DNA of 64,000 bases from Anaerolineae bacterium (GTDB taxonomy: Bacteria; Chloroflexota; Anaerolineae; Aggregatilineales; Aggregatilineaceae). The stretch spans positions 1 through 64,000 of the forward strand of contig JAHDLB010000010.1 in NCBI GenBank assembly GCA_018432315.1, in the 5' to 3' direction. A program made the translations under genes and the position numbers. Under the pieces are notes generated by a model. That model did no database searches. It saw only the letters and a list, made by a program, of their open reading frames with translations, and was not told the DNA's origin. Below, in pieces: positions 18,023 through 25,719 of this stretch (within the stretch, counting starts at the first letter, position 1; each line of letters opens with the position of its first letter).

Positions 18023-18979
18023 CTAGACCGCCAACGTCGACTCGTACCACGCCAGCGTGCGCGCCAGCCCATCCTCGAACGAGATGACCGGCTCGTAGCC
18101 CAGCAGCCGCCGGGCCTTGTCGATCGCGGCGCGTGAATGGCGGACGTCGCCGGGGCGCGGATCGGTGTACCGCGGCTGGATGTCCTTGTCCAGCAGCCGG
18201 TTCAGGATGGCGATCATATCCAACAGGTTGATCTGGCCCCCGCAGGCGATGTTGAACACCTCACCGGCGACGCCCGGCGTGTGGCAGGCCAGCAGGTTGC
18301 CGTGCACCACGTTGTCGATGTACGTGAAATCGCGCGTTTGCAAGCCGTCGCCCTCGACGGTGGGCTGCGCGTCGTCGAGCATGGCCGCGATGAACTTCGG
18401 GATCACCGCCGCGTAGGCCGAGCCTGGGTCCTGGCGCGGGCCGAAAACGTTGAAGTAGCGGACGGTGACGGTTTCCAGGCCGTACACCGTGGTGAACACC
18501 TGGCAGTACTGCTCGGCGGCCAGCTTGGCGACAGCATACGGCGACAGGGGCTGGGGCGTCATGTCTTCGGATTTGTACTCCGCGGTGATGTTGCCGTAGG
18601 CCGACGATGATCCGGAGTACACCACGCGCTTGACGCCCGCATCACGCGCAGTGACCAGGACGTTGAGCGTGCCGTTGACGTTGTTGTCGTTGCTGCCGAT
18701 CGGGTCCGCCACGGAGCGCGGCACCGAGGGCAGGGCGGCGATATGGAACACGTAATCCACGCCCTGCATGGCCTCGGCCAGGGCGTCGCGATCGGTGATG
18801 CTGATCTCGTGCAGGTCGATCTTGTCCGCGACGTGCGCCAGATTCTCGCGGTAGCCGGTCGAGAAGTTGTCCACGACCCGGACGGCGTGCCCCTGGTTGA
18901 CCAGCGCATCGACCACGTGCGACCCGATAAAGCCAGCGCCCCCCGTCACGAGGTATGTATTGGCTGTGGTGTGTTCCAT
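18023..18979 (-). CDS. NAD-dependent nucleotide-sugar epimerase/dehydratase
   Basis: A 318-residue extended short-chain dehydrogenase (GalE/WbpP-like). The NAD loop is VTGGAGFIGSH (12-22), the catalytic triad includes Ser in SGSSSAYG and Tyr/Lys in SPYAVAK, and RYFNVFGPRQDP and DFTYIDNVVHGN match UDP-sugar epimerases. It likely makes a nucleotide sugar, for example UDP-galactose or UDP-N-acetylgalactosamine, for the neighbouring transferases. The start at 18979 follows GGGGGAA; the frame stays open far upstream through the next gene, which is an accident of high GC. Confidence 0.94.
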   Translation of the reverse strand: MEHTTANTYLVTGGAGFIGSHVVDALVNQGHAVRVVDNFSTGYRENLAHVADKIDLHEISITDRDALAEAMQGVDYVFHIAALPSVPRSVADPIGSNDNNVNGTLNVLVTARDAGVKRVVYSGSSSAYGNITAEYKSEDMTPQPLSPYAVAKLAAEQYCQVFTTVYGLETVTVRYFNVFGPRQDPGSAYAAVIPKFIAAMLDDAQPTVEGDGLQTRDFTYIDNVVHGNLLACHTPGVAGEVFNIACGGQINLLDMIAILNRLLDKDIQPRYTDPRPGDVRHSRAAIDKARRLLGYEPVISFEDGLARTLAWYESTLAV

Positions 18980-18987
18980 CGTTCCCC

Positions 18988-20010
18988 CTACTGACGTTGT
19001 TTGTTGTGGATATAGACGTATTCCAGGATGACGAAAGCCGCCAGCGCGGCCAGCCCCAGCACCAGGCCGGTCCGGAGGCCGCCCTCGATCGACGCGTCCG
19101 GCAGGCTGATGGCGACCAGCCCCAACAAGACGCACACGCCGTACAGCAGCAGGACCGCCGCGCGCTGGCTCAAGCCCAGGCTGACCAGGCGGTGCGAGGT
19201 GTGATCCTTGCCGCCCTGCATGGGCGACCGCCGCTCGCGCAGGCGGGTGAAGACGACCAGCGTCGTGTCGAAGATGGGCAGGCCGAGCACGGTGACGGGC
19301 ACCATCCAGGTGACGATCTGCCGGTCCACCGGGACCTTGAAGTCGAGCTTGATCGCCAGCACGGCCAGCAAGAATCCCAGCACCATGCTGCCCATATCGC
19401 CCATGAACGTCGTGGCCGGGTTGAAGTTGTAGATCAGGAATCCCACCGACGCCCCGGCGAGCGCCGCGGCCAGGCTGCCGACGAGGCTGAGCTGCTCCTG
19501 GACGGCCATAATGAAGAAAAACGTGGACGTGACCGCGGTGATGCCCGCCGCCAGCCCGTCCATGTTGTCCTGGAAGTTCATCGCGTTGGTGATGCCCACG
19601 ATCCAGAACAGGGTGACCGAGATGTTCAGAATGTCGCTTGCGAAGATGCGCACGTGAATCCCGGCGGCGATCAACACCGCGCCGGCGATCATCTGGGCGC
19701 CCAGCTTGACCAGCGGCTTCATCCCGTTCCGGTCGTCGACGAAACCGACGAGCACCAGCCACGTCGTCCCGGCCATGATCGCGCCGAACTCGACGAGGTA
19801 AAACGGCGGGCTGAAAAACACCAACGCGAGCACCAGCGCGCCGTAAATGGCAAGCCCGCCCAACAGGGGCGTCGGCGCCTGGTGGACTTTGCGCACGCTG
19901 GGTTGATCGAGCACGCCGAAATGGAATGCCAACCGGCGCGTGATGGGCGTGAAACCGACCGCCGCCGCAAAGCCGGCGATCATAACGGGCAAGAACTGGG
20001 TCATTTCCAT
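18988..20010 (-). CDS. WecA/MraY-type polyprenyl-phosphate sugar-1-phosphate transferase
   Basis: A 340-residue membrane protein with about ten helices. It moves a HexNAc-1-phosphate from UDP to undecaprenyl phosphate and so begins a lipid-linked glycan. Family landmarks are VRKVHQAPTPLLGG, the Mg-binding GFVDDRNG, NAMNFQDNMDGLAAG, FNPATTFMGDMGS with the nucleophile-region Asp, and the cytoplasmic HTSHRL loop. Two small variations, QDNMDG and GDMGS, differ from the common IDNLDG and GDSGS, but charged residues are kept. As first gene of the operon it likely defines the first sugar of the exopolysaccharide or O-chain. Confidence 0.93.
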   Translation of the reverse strand: MEMTQFLPVMIAGFAAAVGFTPITRRLAFHFGVLDQPSVRKVHQAPTPLLGGLAIYGALVLALVFFSPPFYLVEFGAIMAGTTWLVLVGFVDDRNGMKPLVKLGAQMIAGAVLIAAGIHVRIFASDILNISVTLFWIVGITNAMNFQDNMDGLAAGITAVTSTFFFIMAVQEQLSLVGSLAAALAGASVGFLIYNFNPATTFMGDMGSMVLGFLLAVLAIKLDFKVPVDRQIVTWMVPVTVLGLPIFDTTLVVFTRLRERRSPMQGGKDHTSHRLVSLGLSQRAAVLLLYGVCVLLGLVAISLPDASIEGGLRTGLVLGLAALAAFVILEYVYIHNKQRQ

Positions 20011-20093
20011 GAACTTTCGATGATCCGCCTGTAGACTGCACCCGGTATTGGGGATTAGCCGGATGAAGGACTGCTGTTCACAAGCCGGGCGGG

Positions 20094-20121
20094 AGTATAC
20101 CTTAAGTGTTCACCCAGGCAA
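20094..20121 (-). promoter_or_regulatory. Candidate promoter for the polysaccharide operon
   Basis: On the minus strand TTGCCT (20116-20121) and TATACT (20094-20099) are 16 bases apart, about 84 bases before the WecA-like start and after the udg4 stop. Confidence 0.45.
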
Positions 20122-20149
20122 AACGGACATTCACACCGGCGGCACGCCG

Positions 20150-20794
20150 TCAGAACAGGCTGAGCTGCCTGGGCGGGGGCGGTGGCTCGTCCCCGGGATC
20201 GTCCTCGTCGCCGATCTCGGCGAGCAAGGTGAGCATCCGCTTGAAATCCTCTTCCATGGCCGGGCGCAGGTTCGGGTTGCGCAGCACCGCCGCCGGGTGG
20301 AACAGCGGGTAATAGATGCGCCCGTTGGCGCGCTTGGGCTGCCCGTGAATGCGAGAGATGCGCGCCGTATTCGGGAAGAACAGCGCCATGCTGAACCGGC
20401 CCAGCGTGGCGATCAGCTTGGGGCGAATGACCTCGACCTGGCGCTTGAGATAGGTCGGGACGCACGTGTCGATTTCGGGCGGCAGCGGGTCGCGGTTGCC
20501 GGGCGGACGGCATTTGACCACGTTGGTAATGAAGACCTGCTCGCGCGAGAGGCCGATTTGAGCCAGCAACTGGTCCAGGTATTTGCCCGACGCGCCCACG
20601 AAGGGCAGTCCCTGCTGGTCTTCGTGGTAGCCGGGCGCCTCGCCGATGAACATGATATCCGCGTCGGCGCGGCCCGCCCCAGGGACGGCGTTCGTTCGCC
20701 CACTGTACAGGGGGCATTGCTGGCATTCCCGGACTTCGCCGGCGATGGCGGCCAGGGCGGCCTGACGATCTTCGAGGCTTTTCAGTTCGCTCAC
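20150..20794 (-). CDS. Family 4 uracil-DNA glycosylase with C-terminal clamp-binding motif
   Basis: A 214-residue UDG that removes uracil from DNA. Four cysteines for the 4Fe-4S cluster are C24 and C27 (CQQC), C95 (VVKCRPPGNRDP) and C111 (DTCVP). Motif A is GEAPGYHEDQQGLPFVG and motif B is LFHPAAVLRNP. After the fold comes a flexible Asp/Glu/Pro linker and the last five residues are QLSLF, the consensus of the bacterial sliding-clamp binding pentapeptide. The GTG start at 20794 lies six bases after AAGGAG; the TTG two codons earlier touches that site. It is the last gene of the tsaE operon. Confidence 0.95.
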   Translation of the reverse strand: MSELKSLEDRQAALAAIAGEVRECQQCPLYSGRTNAVPGAGRADADIMFIGEAPGYHEDQQGLPFVGASGKYLDQLLAQIGLSREQVFITNVVKCRPPGNRDPLPPEIDTCVPTYLKRQVEVIRPKLIATLGRFSMALFFPNTARISRIHGQPKRANGRIYYPLFHPAAVLRNPNLRPAMEEDFKRMLTLLAEIGDEDDPGDEPPPPPRQLSLF

Positions 20795-20818
20795 AGTCAA
20801 CTCCTTCTTTGATCCTGC

Positions 20819-21427
20819 TCAGCCGGTGAACTGATCGACGAAATCGACGCGCTGGCGGAGGGCGCGAGTCCGTTCCGCGAGGCGCTGCTGGTAGGCGGCG
20901 TCCAGGGGGCGGACCTCCATCAGGTAGGCGTCCTCGCCGTTGTCGCGGTAATAGCCGGGACGGCGCCCGACGATGGCGTATTCGTATTTGCGGTAAAGCG
21001 CCTGGGCCTGTTCGTTGCTCACGCGGACCTCCAGCACCGAGTACTCGCCGCCCAGGTTGAGCGCCCGCTGCAACATGCCGACCAGCAGCAGCTCGCCCAG
21101 GCCCTTGCCCCGGTAGGCCGGGTGGACGGCGATCGTGCTGATGTGCGCCTCACCGGCGATCAGCCAGCAGCCCCCGTAGCCGATGATGGCCGTTTCGGGC
21201 GGGGTATCCCCGTGCACCAGGCGGCGGAACATCGCCCCCAGGCCGTTCGAGCCGCCGGGCGGTGGAGCCGGAACTTCCAGCACGACCATCTGCGAGGTAG
21301 TGTTGTTTTCGATCTCGAAGGTGTAGGTGCGCGACGACCACGGCGTCGGGAACGACTCGCGATCGATCGCGACGACCTGGGGAATGTCCTCGGCGCGCAT
21401 CGGACGCATGATCACCGGTGAGGTCAT
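20819..21427 (-). CDS. rimI: Ribosomal protein bS18-alanine N-acetyltransferase-like GNAT protein
   Basis: A 202-residue GNAT acetyltransferase. It opens with MRAEDIPQVVAIDRESFPTPWS, the RimI signature, and has the acetyl-CoA loop VHPAYRGKGLGELLL followed by LEVRVSNEQAQALYRKYEY and GRRPGYYRDNGEDAYLM. RimI acetylates N-terminal alanine of a ribosomal protein. There is an insertion of about 35 residues (60-90) before the core strands and a C-terminal extension. It overlaps the tsaB stop by four bases, an arrangement frequently seen for rimI with the t6A genes. Confidence 0.93.
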   Translation of the reverse strand: MTSPVIMRPMRAEDIPQVVAIDRESFPTPWSSRTYTFEIENNTTSQMVVLEVPAPPPGGSNGLGAMFRRLVHGDTPPETAIIGYGGCWLIAGEAHISTIAVHPAYRGKGLGELLLVGMLQRALNLGGEYSVLEVRVSNEQAQALYRKYEYAIVGRRPGYYRDNGEDAYLMEVRPLDAAYQQRLAERTRALRQRVDFVDQFTG

Positions 21428-22092
21428 GGGTGGGCCGCCCCCGGCTGGTGCAGGTAGATCGGCGCCGCCGTGGCCGGATCGTCGAGCTGCCCGGCACGCA
21501 CGCGTTCCCAGGCGAGCTCGGCCAGGAACCCGGCGCGGCGCAGGCTGTGCGCCCCCGCAGCCAGCGTGACGGGCCGCGCGGAATCCGCCAGCAGCGCGTG
21601 CGCGGTTTCGTCGATCTCACCGGTGATGACGGTCGGGCGGTCGATGGCCGCCAGCAGCGTGTCCCAGCCCACGATCGCGGCGGCCTCGGCGGGCAGCCAG
21701 CCGGCCTCCGTCCAGGCGAATCGCTGGGCGCAGATCCGGCTACGCCCGGCCTGCAGCACGGCGATTAGCGGGTGCGCGGACTGGGGGATGCCCCGGGCGA
21801 CGATCTCCAGCGTGGGAATCAAGACCAGCCCGATTCCCTGGGCCACGGCCAGCCCCTTCGCCACGCCCAGCCCGATCCGCAGGCCGGTGAACGAGCCGGG
21901 CCCCTGCGACACGGCGACCGCCGTCAGATCGCCGGGGCTGAGCCCGTTCTGGGCGAGCGCCTGCCGGATGGCGGGCGTCAACTCGATGGTGTGATTGTTG
22001 GGGGTGCGCCAGGTGGCCTCGTGCCATAGCTGGCGGCCATCGTGCAGCGCGAGGCTCATCCAGCGGGTGGCCGTATCAAACGCGAGTAACAC
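21424..22092 (-). CDS. tsaB: tRNA t6A modification protein TsaB
   Basis: A 222-residue ASKHA-fold protein. It begins with LLAFDTATRWMSLAL and carries the signature GPGSFTGLRIGLGVAKGLA at about 64-82. TsaB is a partner of TsaD and TsaE in the transfer of threonylcarbamoyl to adenosine 37 of ANN-decoding tRNAs. The GTG start is preceded by GGAG. The gene lies 18 bases after tsaE and overlaps rimI by four bases; tsaC and tsaD are not in the window. Confidence 0.95.
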   Translation of the reverse strand: MLLAFDTATRWMSLALHDGRQLWHEATWRTPNNHTIELTPAIRQALAQNGLSPGDLTAVAVSQGPGSFTGLRIGLGVAKGLAVAQGIGLVLIPTLEIVARGIPQSAHPLIAVLQAGRSRICAQRFAWTEAGWLPAEAAAIVGWDTLLAAIDRPTVITGEIDETAHALLADSARPVTLAAGAHSLRRAGFLAELAWERVRAGQLDDPATAAPIYLHQPGAAHP

Positions 22093-22110
22093 CGGGGGCT
22101 GCTCCTTTCA

Positions 22111-22611
22111 TCACGCGCGGGCCAGTTCCTGGCGGAGACTCTCGACCAGCGCGCGGAAGCGGGAGCCTGTTGCCCGGAAATGCAAGCGGCGCCGGTTCTC
22201 ATCCACCATGTCGATCGTCACCCACAGCCGCTCGTCGGGCAGGACGTCCGCGATGTTCTCCGGCCATTCGATGACCAGGATCCCGTCGTCGTGCAGGAGA
22301 TCGTCCAGGCCGATGCTCCAGGCGTCGGCGCTCCCCTGGAGCCGGTAACAATCGATGTGATACAGGGTGTGGTCGTTCTGGTCCCGGTGGTGCTCGTGAA
22401 CCAGGGTGAAGGTCGGGCTGGTGACGGCTTCCAACGCGCCCCAACCGCCGCCAATGCCGCGTGTCAGGGCCGTTTTGCCCGCGCCCAGGTCGCCCGCCAG
22501 GCAGACGACGTCACCGGCCTGAAGCAGGGTGCCCAGGCGGTGTCCGATCTGGTAGGTTTCGTCGACGTTATGGCTGACCAACTCGAAAGAAGCCGGCTCG
22601 AAACTGACCAC
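22111..22611 (-). CDS. tsaE: tRNA t6A modification ATPase TsaE
   Basis: A 166-residue P-loop ATPase with Walker A GDLGAGKTAL (about 40-49), SPTFTLVHEH and HIDCYRLQG, and the EWPE motif late in the protein. It drives turnover of the TsaB-TsaD complex. The GTG start at 22611 has AGGAG seven bases upstream. A good promoter lies directly before it, so this is the first gene of tsaE-tsaB-rimI-udg4. Confidence 0.96.
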   Translation of the reverse strand: MVSFEPASFELVSHNVDETYQIGHRLGTLLQAGDVVCLAGDLGAGKTALTRGIGGGWGALEAVTSPTFTLVHEHHRDQNDHTLYHIDCYRLQGSADAWSIGLDDLLHDDGILVIEWPENIADVLPDERLWVTIDMVDENRRRLHFRATGSRFRALVESLRQELARA

Positions 22612-22639
22612 GTTGTGCTCCTGTTAGCCTATGTCCCTC

Positions 22640-22667
22640 ATTATACTGCGCGCCGGACGGGAGACAA
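22640..22667 (-). promoter_or_regulatory. Promoter of the tsaE operon
   Basis: On the minus strand a perfect -10 TATAAT (22640-22645) and a -35 TTGTCT (22662-22667) are 16 bases apart, 28 bases before the tsaE start. Confidence 0.75.
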
Positions 22668-22742
22668 TACTATTCGCCGGGCGGGTTGAATCATGCTATC
22701 ATACCACCGTTCGTCTTCACGTGGTTGTAGGATGTCTGCCGT

Positions 22743-23474
22743 ATGCGAATTTTGGTCATATCCGATATGCACGCCAATCTGGCGGCGTTCGAAGCCGTCA
22801 TGGACGATGCCCAGGACGACTGGGATTACGTCTGGTGTCTGGGCGACGTCGTGGGCTACGGGCCCGATCCCAATGAGTGCTGCGAGCTGCTGCGCAGCCT
22901 GCCGCACCTGTGCCTGGCCGGCAATCACGACTGGGCGGCGCTGAACCGGCTGGACATCCGGACCTTCAACGCCGATGCCCGGCGCGCGGTCACCTGGACG
23001 CGCGAAACGCTCACGCCCGACAACCTGGCCTACCTGGCCGCGCTGCCGACGACCTTCGTGCTGGGCAATTACACGCTGGCCCATGGCAGCCCGCGCGAGC
23101 CGGTGTGGGAGTACATCCTCGACCCGCTGATCGCGGCGCTCAATTTTCCCCACTTCGAGACGCCCTATTGTTTCGTCGGGCACACGCACACGCCGATCCT
23201 GTTCCAGCTTTCGGGCGAGCGCGGCGATACCGAGTCGCTGCAACCGCTCTACAGCGAACGGCGCGAGCTGAACGGCCACCGGCTGATCATCAATCCCGGC
23301 AGCGTGGGCCAACCGCGCGACTCCAACAAAGACGCCGCCTACGGCATTCTGTACGTCGAAGAAGCGGTCTTCGAGCATCGCCGCGTGCCGTATCCGATCC
23401 ACGTGACGCAGGAGAAGATGCGCAAGCTCGACATGCCCGAGCGCCTGATCACGCGCCTCGAGCACGGGTGGTAA
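22743..23474 (+). CDS. YfcE/MJ0936-like calcineurin-fold metallophosphoesterase
   Basis: A 243-residue phosphoesterase. The metal-binding motifs are in order: RILVISDMHANL (D-x-H), CLGDVVGYGPDP (GD), AGNHDWA (GNHD), TLAHGSP, and VGHTHTPILF (GHTH), ending with INPGSVGQPRD. This is the class of small phosphodiesterases or phosphatases whose substrates are often unknown. The ATG follows AGGATG by nine bases. It is transcribed away from tsaE and ends 87 bases before a convergent unknown gene. Confidence 0.93.
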   Translation: MRILVISDMHANLAAFEAVMDDAQDDWDYVWCLGDVVGYGPDPNECCELLRSLPHLCLAGNHDWAALNRLDIRTFNADARRAVTWTRETLTPDNLAYLAALPTTFVLGNYTLAHGSPREPVWEYILDPLIAALNFPHFETPYCFVGHTHTPILFQLSGERGDTESLQPLYSERRELNGHRLIINPGSVGQPRDSNKDAAYGILYVEEAVFEHRRVPYPIHVTQEKMRKLDMPERLITRLEHGW

Positions 23475-23503
23475 ACGCCCGATTTCGCGACAACACCACG
23501 CAG

Positions 23504-23541
23504 AATCAAAACGACCAGAGCGTCACGGCGCCCCGGTCGTT
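23504..23541 (-). terminator. Possible terminator of the 23563-24159 gene
   Basis: Arms AACGACC and GGTCGTT (23510-23516, 23535-23541) enclose an 18-base loop; on the minus strand TTTTGATT follows. The loop is long, so the call is tentative; it lies between convergent genes. Confidence 0.4.
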
Positions 23542-23562
23542 GTTGCGTGCGGGTGAGCGAGC

Positions 23563-24159
23563 CTAGCGCGCGTTCTCCGGAAGGTACCCGTACATCCACC
23601 AAAAACGGTCTTTGGGATAGGCCGCTTCGAGCCGCTCGTCGGTGATGAAGTCGCCTTCGTGCAGCAGGCGCCGCAGCCGCTGGTCGATGTGCCGGATGCG
23701 CCCCTCGATCTCGTCGGGGAGCGCTTCGAGTTCCTTGAGCTCATCGGTGAGGTGTTCGATGATCGTGCGCTTCTCGGCCTGGACGGGGTAATTTGCCGCG
23801 CACGACTGCAAATCGTCGCCGCACTCGTTGAGGAACTGGTCGAAGGCATCCAGCCGGGCGTGCAGCTCGTGCTGGAGCTTGCTTTCATAGTGCACCGCCC
23901 ACTTGGCGCACTCGGCCTCGAAGTTGATCCGCGCGTCCTGAAGCATCGTCTGCTGGTCGGCATCCAGCGAGTTTTCCAACTGGCCCAATCGGTACAGGCG
24001 CAGCAGCAGACCGCCCAACGTCAGGTTGGGCAGGTCCCCGGAGAGGAAGCCGTACATCTCGTCTTCATACAGATACGGGGTCAGGTTCGACGCCATCGTA
24101 GCCAGCGCGCGCAAGTCTCGATCGAGATCGAACGCCAGTGTTGGCGGTTTGGTACTCAT
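23563..24159 (-). CDS. Unknown cytoplasmic alpha-helical protein
   Basis: A 198-residue acidic, mostly helical protein that I do not recognise. There is no signal peptide or membrane helix. Residues 95-165 are rich in Glu/Asp/Leu with heptad-like spacing (HLTDELKELEALPDEIEG and following), suggesting a coiled coil. The C-terminal end RFWWMYGYLPENAR is aromatic. The ATG at 24159 is preceded by GAGGA. It lies 51 bases downstream of another unknown gene, so the two are probably co-transcribed. Confidence 0.7.
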   Translation of the reverse strand: MSTKPPTLAFDLDRDLRALATMASNLTPYLYEDEMYGFLSGDLPNLTLGGLLLRLYRLGQLENSLDADQQTMLQDARINFEAECAKWAVHYESKLQHELHARLDAFDQFLNECGDDLQSCAANYPVQAEKRTIIEHLTDELKELEALPDEIEGRIRHIDQRLRRLLHEGDFITDERLEAAYPKDRFWWMYGYLPENAR

Positions 24160-24210
24160 CAAATCCTCGCTTTGGCTGCCTGCCCGCAGCGCACAACGCC
24201 CGCGGGCGTG

Positions 24211-24612
24211 TTATTTGTATCGCTTGATGTGGTGGAAGTTGGGATTGCCTTGAATGTTCTGTATGCGTTGGCCGGCCTGCTTCATGTGCCACTCGACGAT
24301 CTGGTCGCCATTCGGATCGACGTAAGAGATCGTCGGCATGAAGCCCAGGATCTCTTTGAGCGCGACGATCAACTGGTCGACCTGGGTATCCGGCTGGGTC
24401 GTCAGGGTGAAATAATCGCGCGGGACCCACTCGATCGTGAGGGGCAGCTCGCCCCAGGTGCCCACCATCTTGAAGGGGGGCGTATCGCTCAGGCAGTCCA
24501 GATAGACCGCGCTGAGGCGGTTGCTCCAAAAAGTGTGATTCACGCGTTCTTCAAGCAAATAGGCATTATGCTCTGGCTCGTTGTAGAACCACGTGCTCGC
24601 ATTGGTCGCCAT
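24211..24612 (-). CDS. Unknown small soluble protein
   Basis: A 133-residue protein of unknown family with mixed alpha/beta character and several aromatic residues (STWFYNEPEHNAYLLEE at the start, GNPNFHHIKRYK at the end). No known catalytic motif is visible. The ATG at 24612 is used because AGGAGG lies 12 bases ahead; an upstream in-frame start at 24666 lacks such a site. It precedes the other unknown gene and is divergent from the membrane protein at 24772. Confidence 0.7.
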   Translation of the reverse strand: MATNASTWFYNEPEHNAYLLEERVNHTFWSNRLSAVYLDCLSDTPPFKMVGTWGELPLTIEWVPRDYFTLTTQPDTQVDQLIVALKEILGFMPTISYVDPNGDQIVEWHMKQAGQRIQNIQGNPNFHHIKRYK

Positions 24613-24771
24613 GAAGTCTTTTCGCCTCCTGCACCGATTGTGACCTGCTGGTAATGATAACACCAAAGATGGGGCTGAGGCTACTCAGATCTGAACTGGG
24701 CGCGCAGCCCGGCGGTATTGTAGAGGTAACCGGTTGTACGTGGCCTGGCATGGACGTGCCGAGGGTGGTGG

Positions 24772-25194
24772 ATGAGCGACTATTCGTGGTTGGGGGTGTT
24801 GGTGAGTTCGTGCGTATCGACGCTGGCACTGGGGGGATACCTGGTGATGGCCGTGCCCTATTTTGACGATGCGCCGTACCTCACCGATCTGAAGAAAAAT
24901 ATCCGGTTGGCGATGCTGGTGGGCGGCAGTCTGTTTGCCGTCTTCTTCGTCATTTTTTACCTGAGCGCGCTTTACGTGGACCAGGACACGAGCGGCCCGC
25001 TGCTGGTGATGGTCGCGGTGATCGTAGCCCTGCCGGCGAGCATGCTGCTCGGCTCCGAAACGTGGGAATACTACCGGCCCAAGCAGATGGACCGCGCGCC
25101 GGGGTTGCAAGCGGTGACTGTCGCGACCGGGATCGGACTGGCCGAGCTGGCCGGCAGCGCGCTCGCGTTCATGGCCCTGTTTCACGTGGGATGA
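24772..25194 (+). CDS. Small membrane protein, four helices, unknown function
   Basis: A 140-residue membrane protein with four predicted helices at about 5-27, 45-68, 76-95 and 115-137. The only distinctive polar segment is GSETWEYYRPKQMDRAPG between helices three and four. I do not recognise the family. It stands alone, divergent from 24612 and convergent with the tail tube gene, with a hairpin just after it. Confidence 0.7.
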   Translation: MSDYSWLGVLVSSCVSTLALGGYLVMAVPYFDDAPYLTDLKKNIRLAMLVGGSLFAVFFVIFYLSALYVDQDTSGPLLVMVAVIVALPASMLLGSETWEYYRPKQMDRAPGLQAVTVATGIGLAELAGSALAFMALFHVG

Positions 25195-25207
25195 CCGGCG
25201 CGGCACA

Positions 25208-25240
25208 CCAGCGCCCTTTTTGTCGCTCGGCGGGCGCTGG
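25208..25240. terminator. Hairpin between convergent genes
   Basis: Nine-base arms CCAGCGCCC and GGGCGCTGG with a 15-base loop lie in the short gap between two convergent genes. No T-run follows on either strand, so the terminator role is inferred from position. Confidence 0.4.
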
Positions 25241-25254
25241 CAGGCTCCGGCAGA

Positions 25255-25686
25255 TCACGCTCCCGGCCAGATCTCTTCGACTCCGTGATGCTGGACGACC
25301 AGCCGTTCCTCGATAAGCTCATCGCGGCTGGTATCGAAGTCGGAGAACGAGATGTCGCTGATCCAGGCGTCTTTGAAGACCCAGCGCCGGGTTTCTCGGC
25401 CCTCGTCCATCGCCACGACGGCGATCTGGCGCGTGACGCGCGTGGTGGGGTTGGTGAGCGTCTCGCGCGTCCACCGGTTGAACGGGAGTTCCGGATCTTG
25501 CTGGACCATCTTGGTGATCGTAATCGGCGCGTTGATCAGGCGCCCGGCGTTGATATCGACGCTGCGGCTGACAATGCCGCTCACGCCGAAGATGCCGGTC
25601 GCGATGGCCCCGTCGATCTCCACGTGAAACTCGTTGGCGGACAGGCTGTCCAGCGCCTTGATGCCGGTTGAGCTGTCTGTCGTCAT
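25255..25686 (-). CDS. Phage T4 gp19-like tail tube protein, orphan
   Basis: A 143-residue protein that resembles the tail tube family of contractile phages and injection systems (T4 gp19/Hcp-like). Visible landmarks are NEFHVEIDGAIATGIFGVSG near the N terminus, a middle block ITITKMVQQDPELPFNRW, and the late pattern RRWVFKDAWISDISFSDFD followed by IEERLVVQHHGVEEI. These subunits stack as hexamers into a tube. AAGGAGAG lies eight bases before the ATG at 25686. It follows aspS by 33 bases on the same strand. No sheath, baseplate, spike or ClpV gene is nearby, so its role here is unknown. The assignment is by pattern, not by a search. Confidence 0.75.
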   Translation of the reverse strand: MTTDSSTGIKALDSLSANEFHVEIDGAIATGIFGVSGIVSRSVDINAGRLINAPITITKMVQQDPELPFNRWTRETLTNPTTRVTRQIAVVAMDEGRETRRWVFKDAWISDISFSDFDTSRDELIEERLVVQHHGVEEIWPGA

Positions 25687-25719
25687 GGTCTTGCTCTCCT
25701 TTTCGGCGAACACACGAAT

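Noticed and set aside
18023-20041. Apparent 672-residue fusion of a basic N-terminal part with the epimerase
   Set aside because: The upstream part is the WecA-like gene read in a wrong frame; the epimerase has its own ATG and ribosome site at 18979.
25255-25686. Prophage or injection-system island
   Set aside because: Only one tube-like gene is present; flanks are housekeeping genes with usual composition, and there is no integrase, sheath or baseplate gene.
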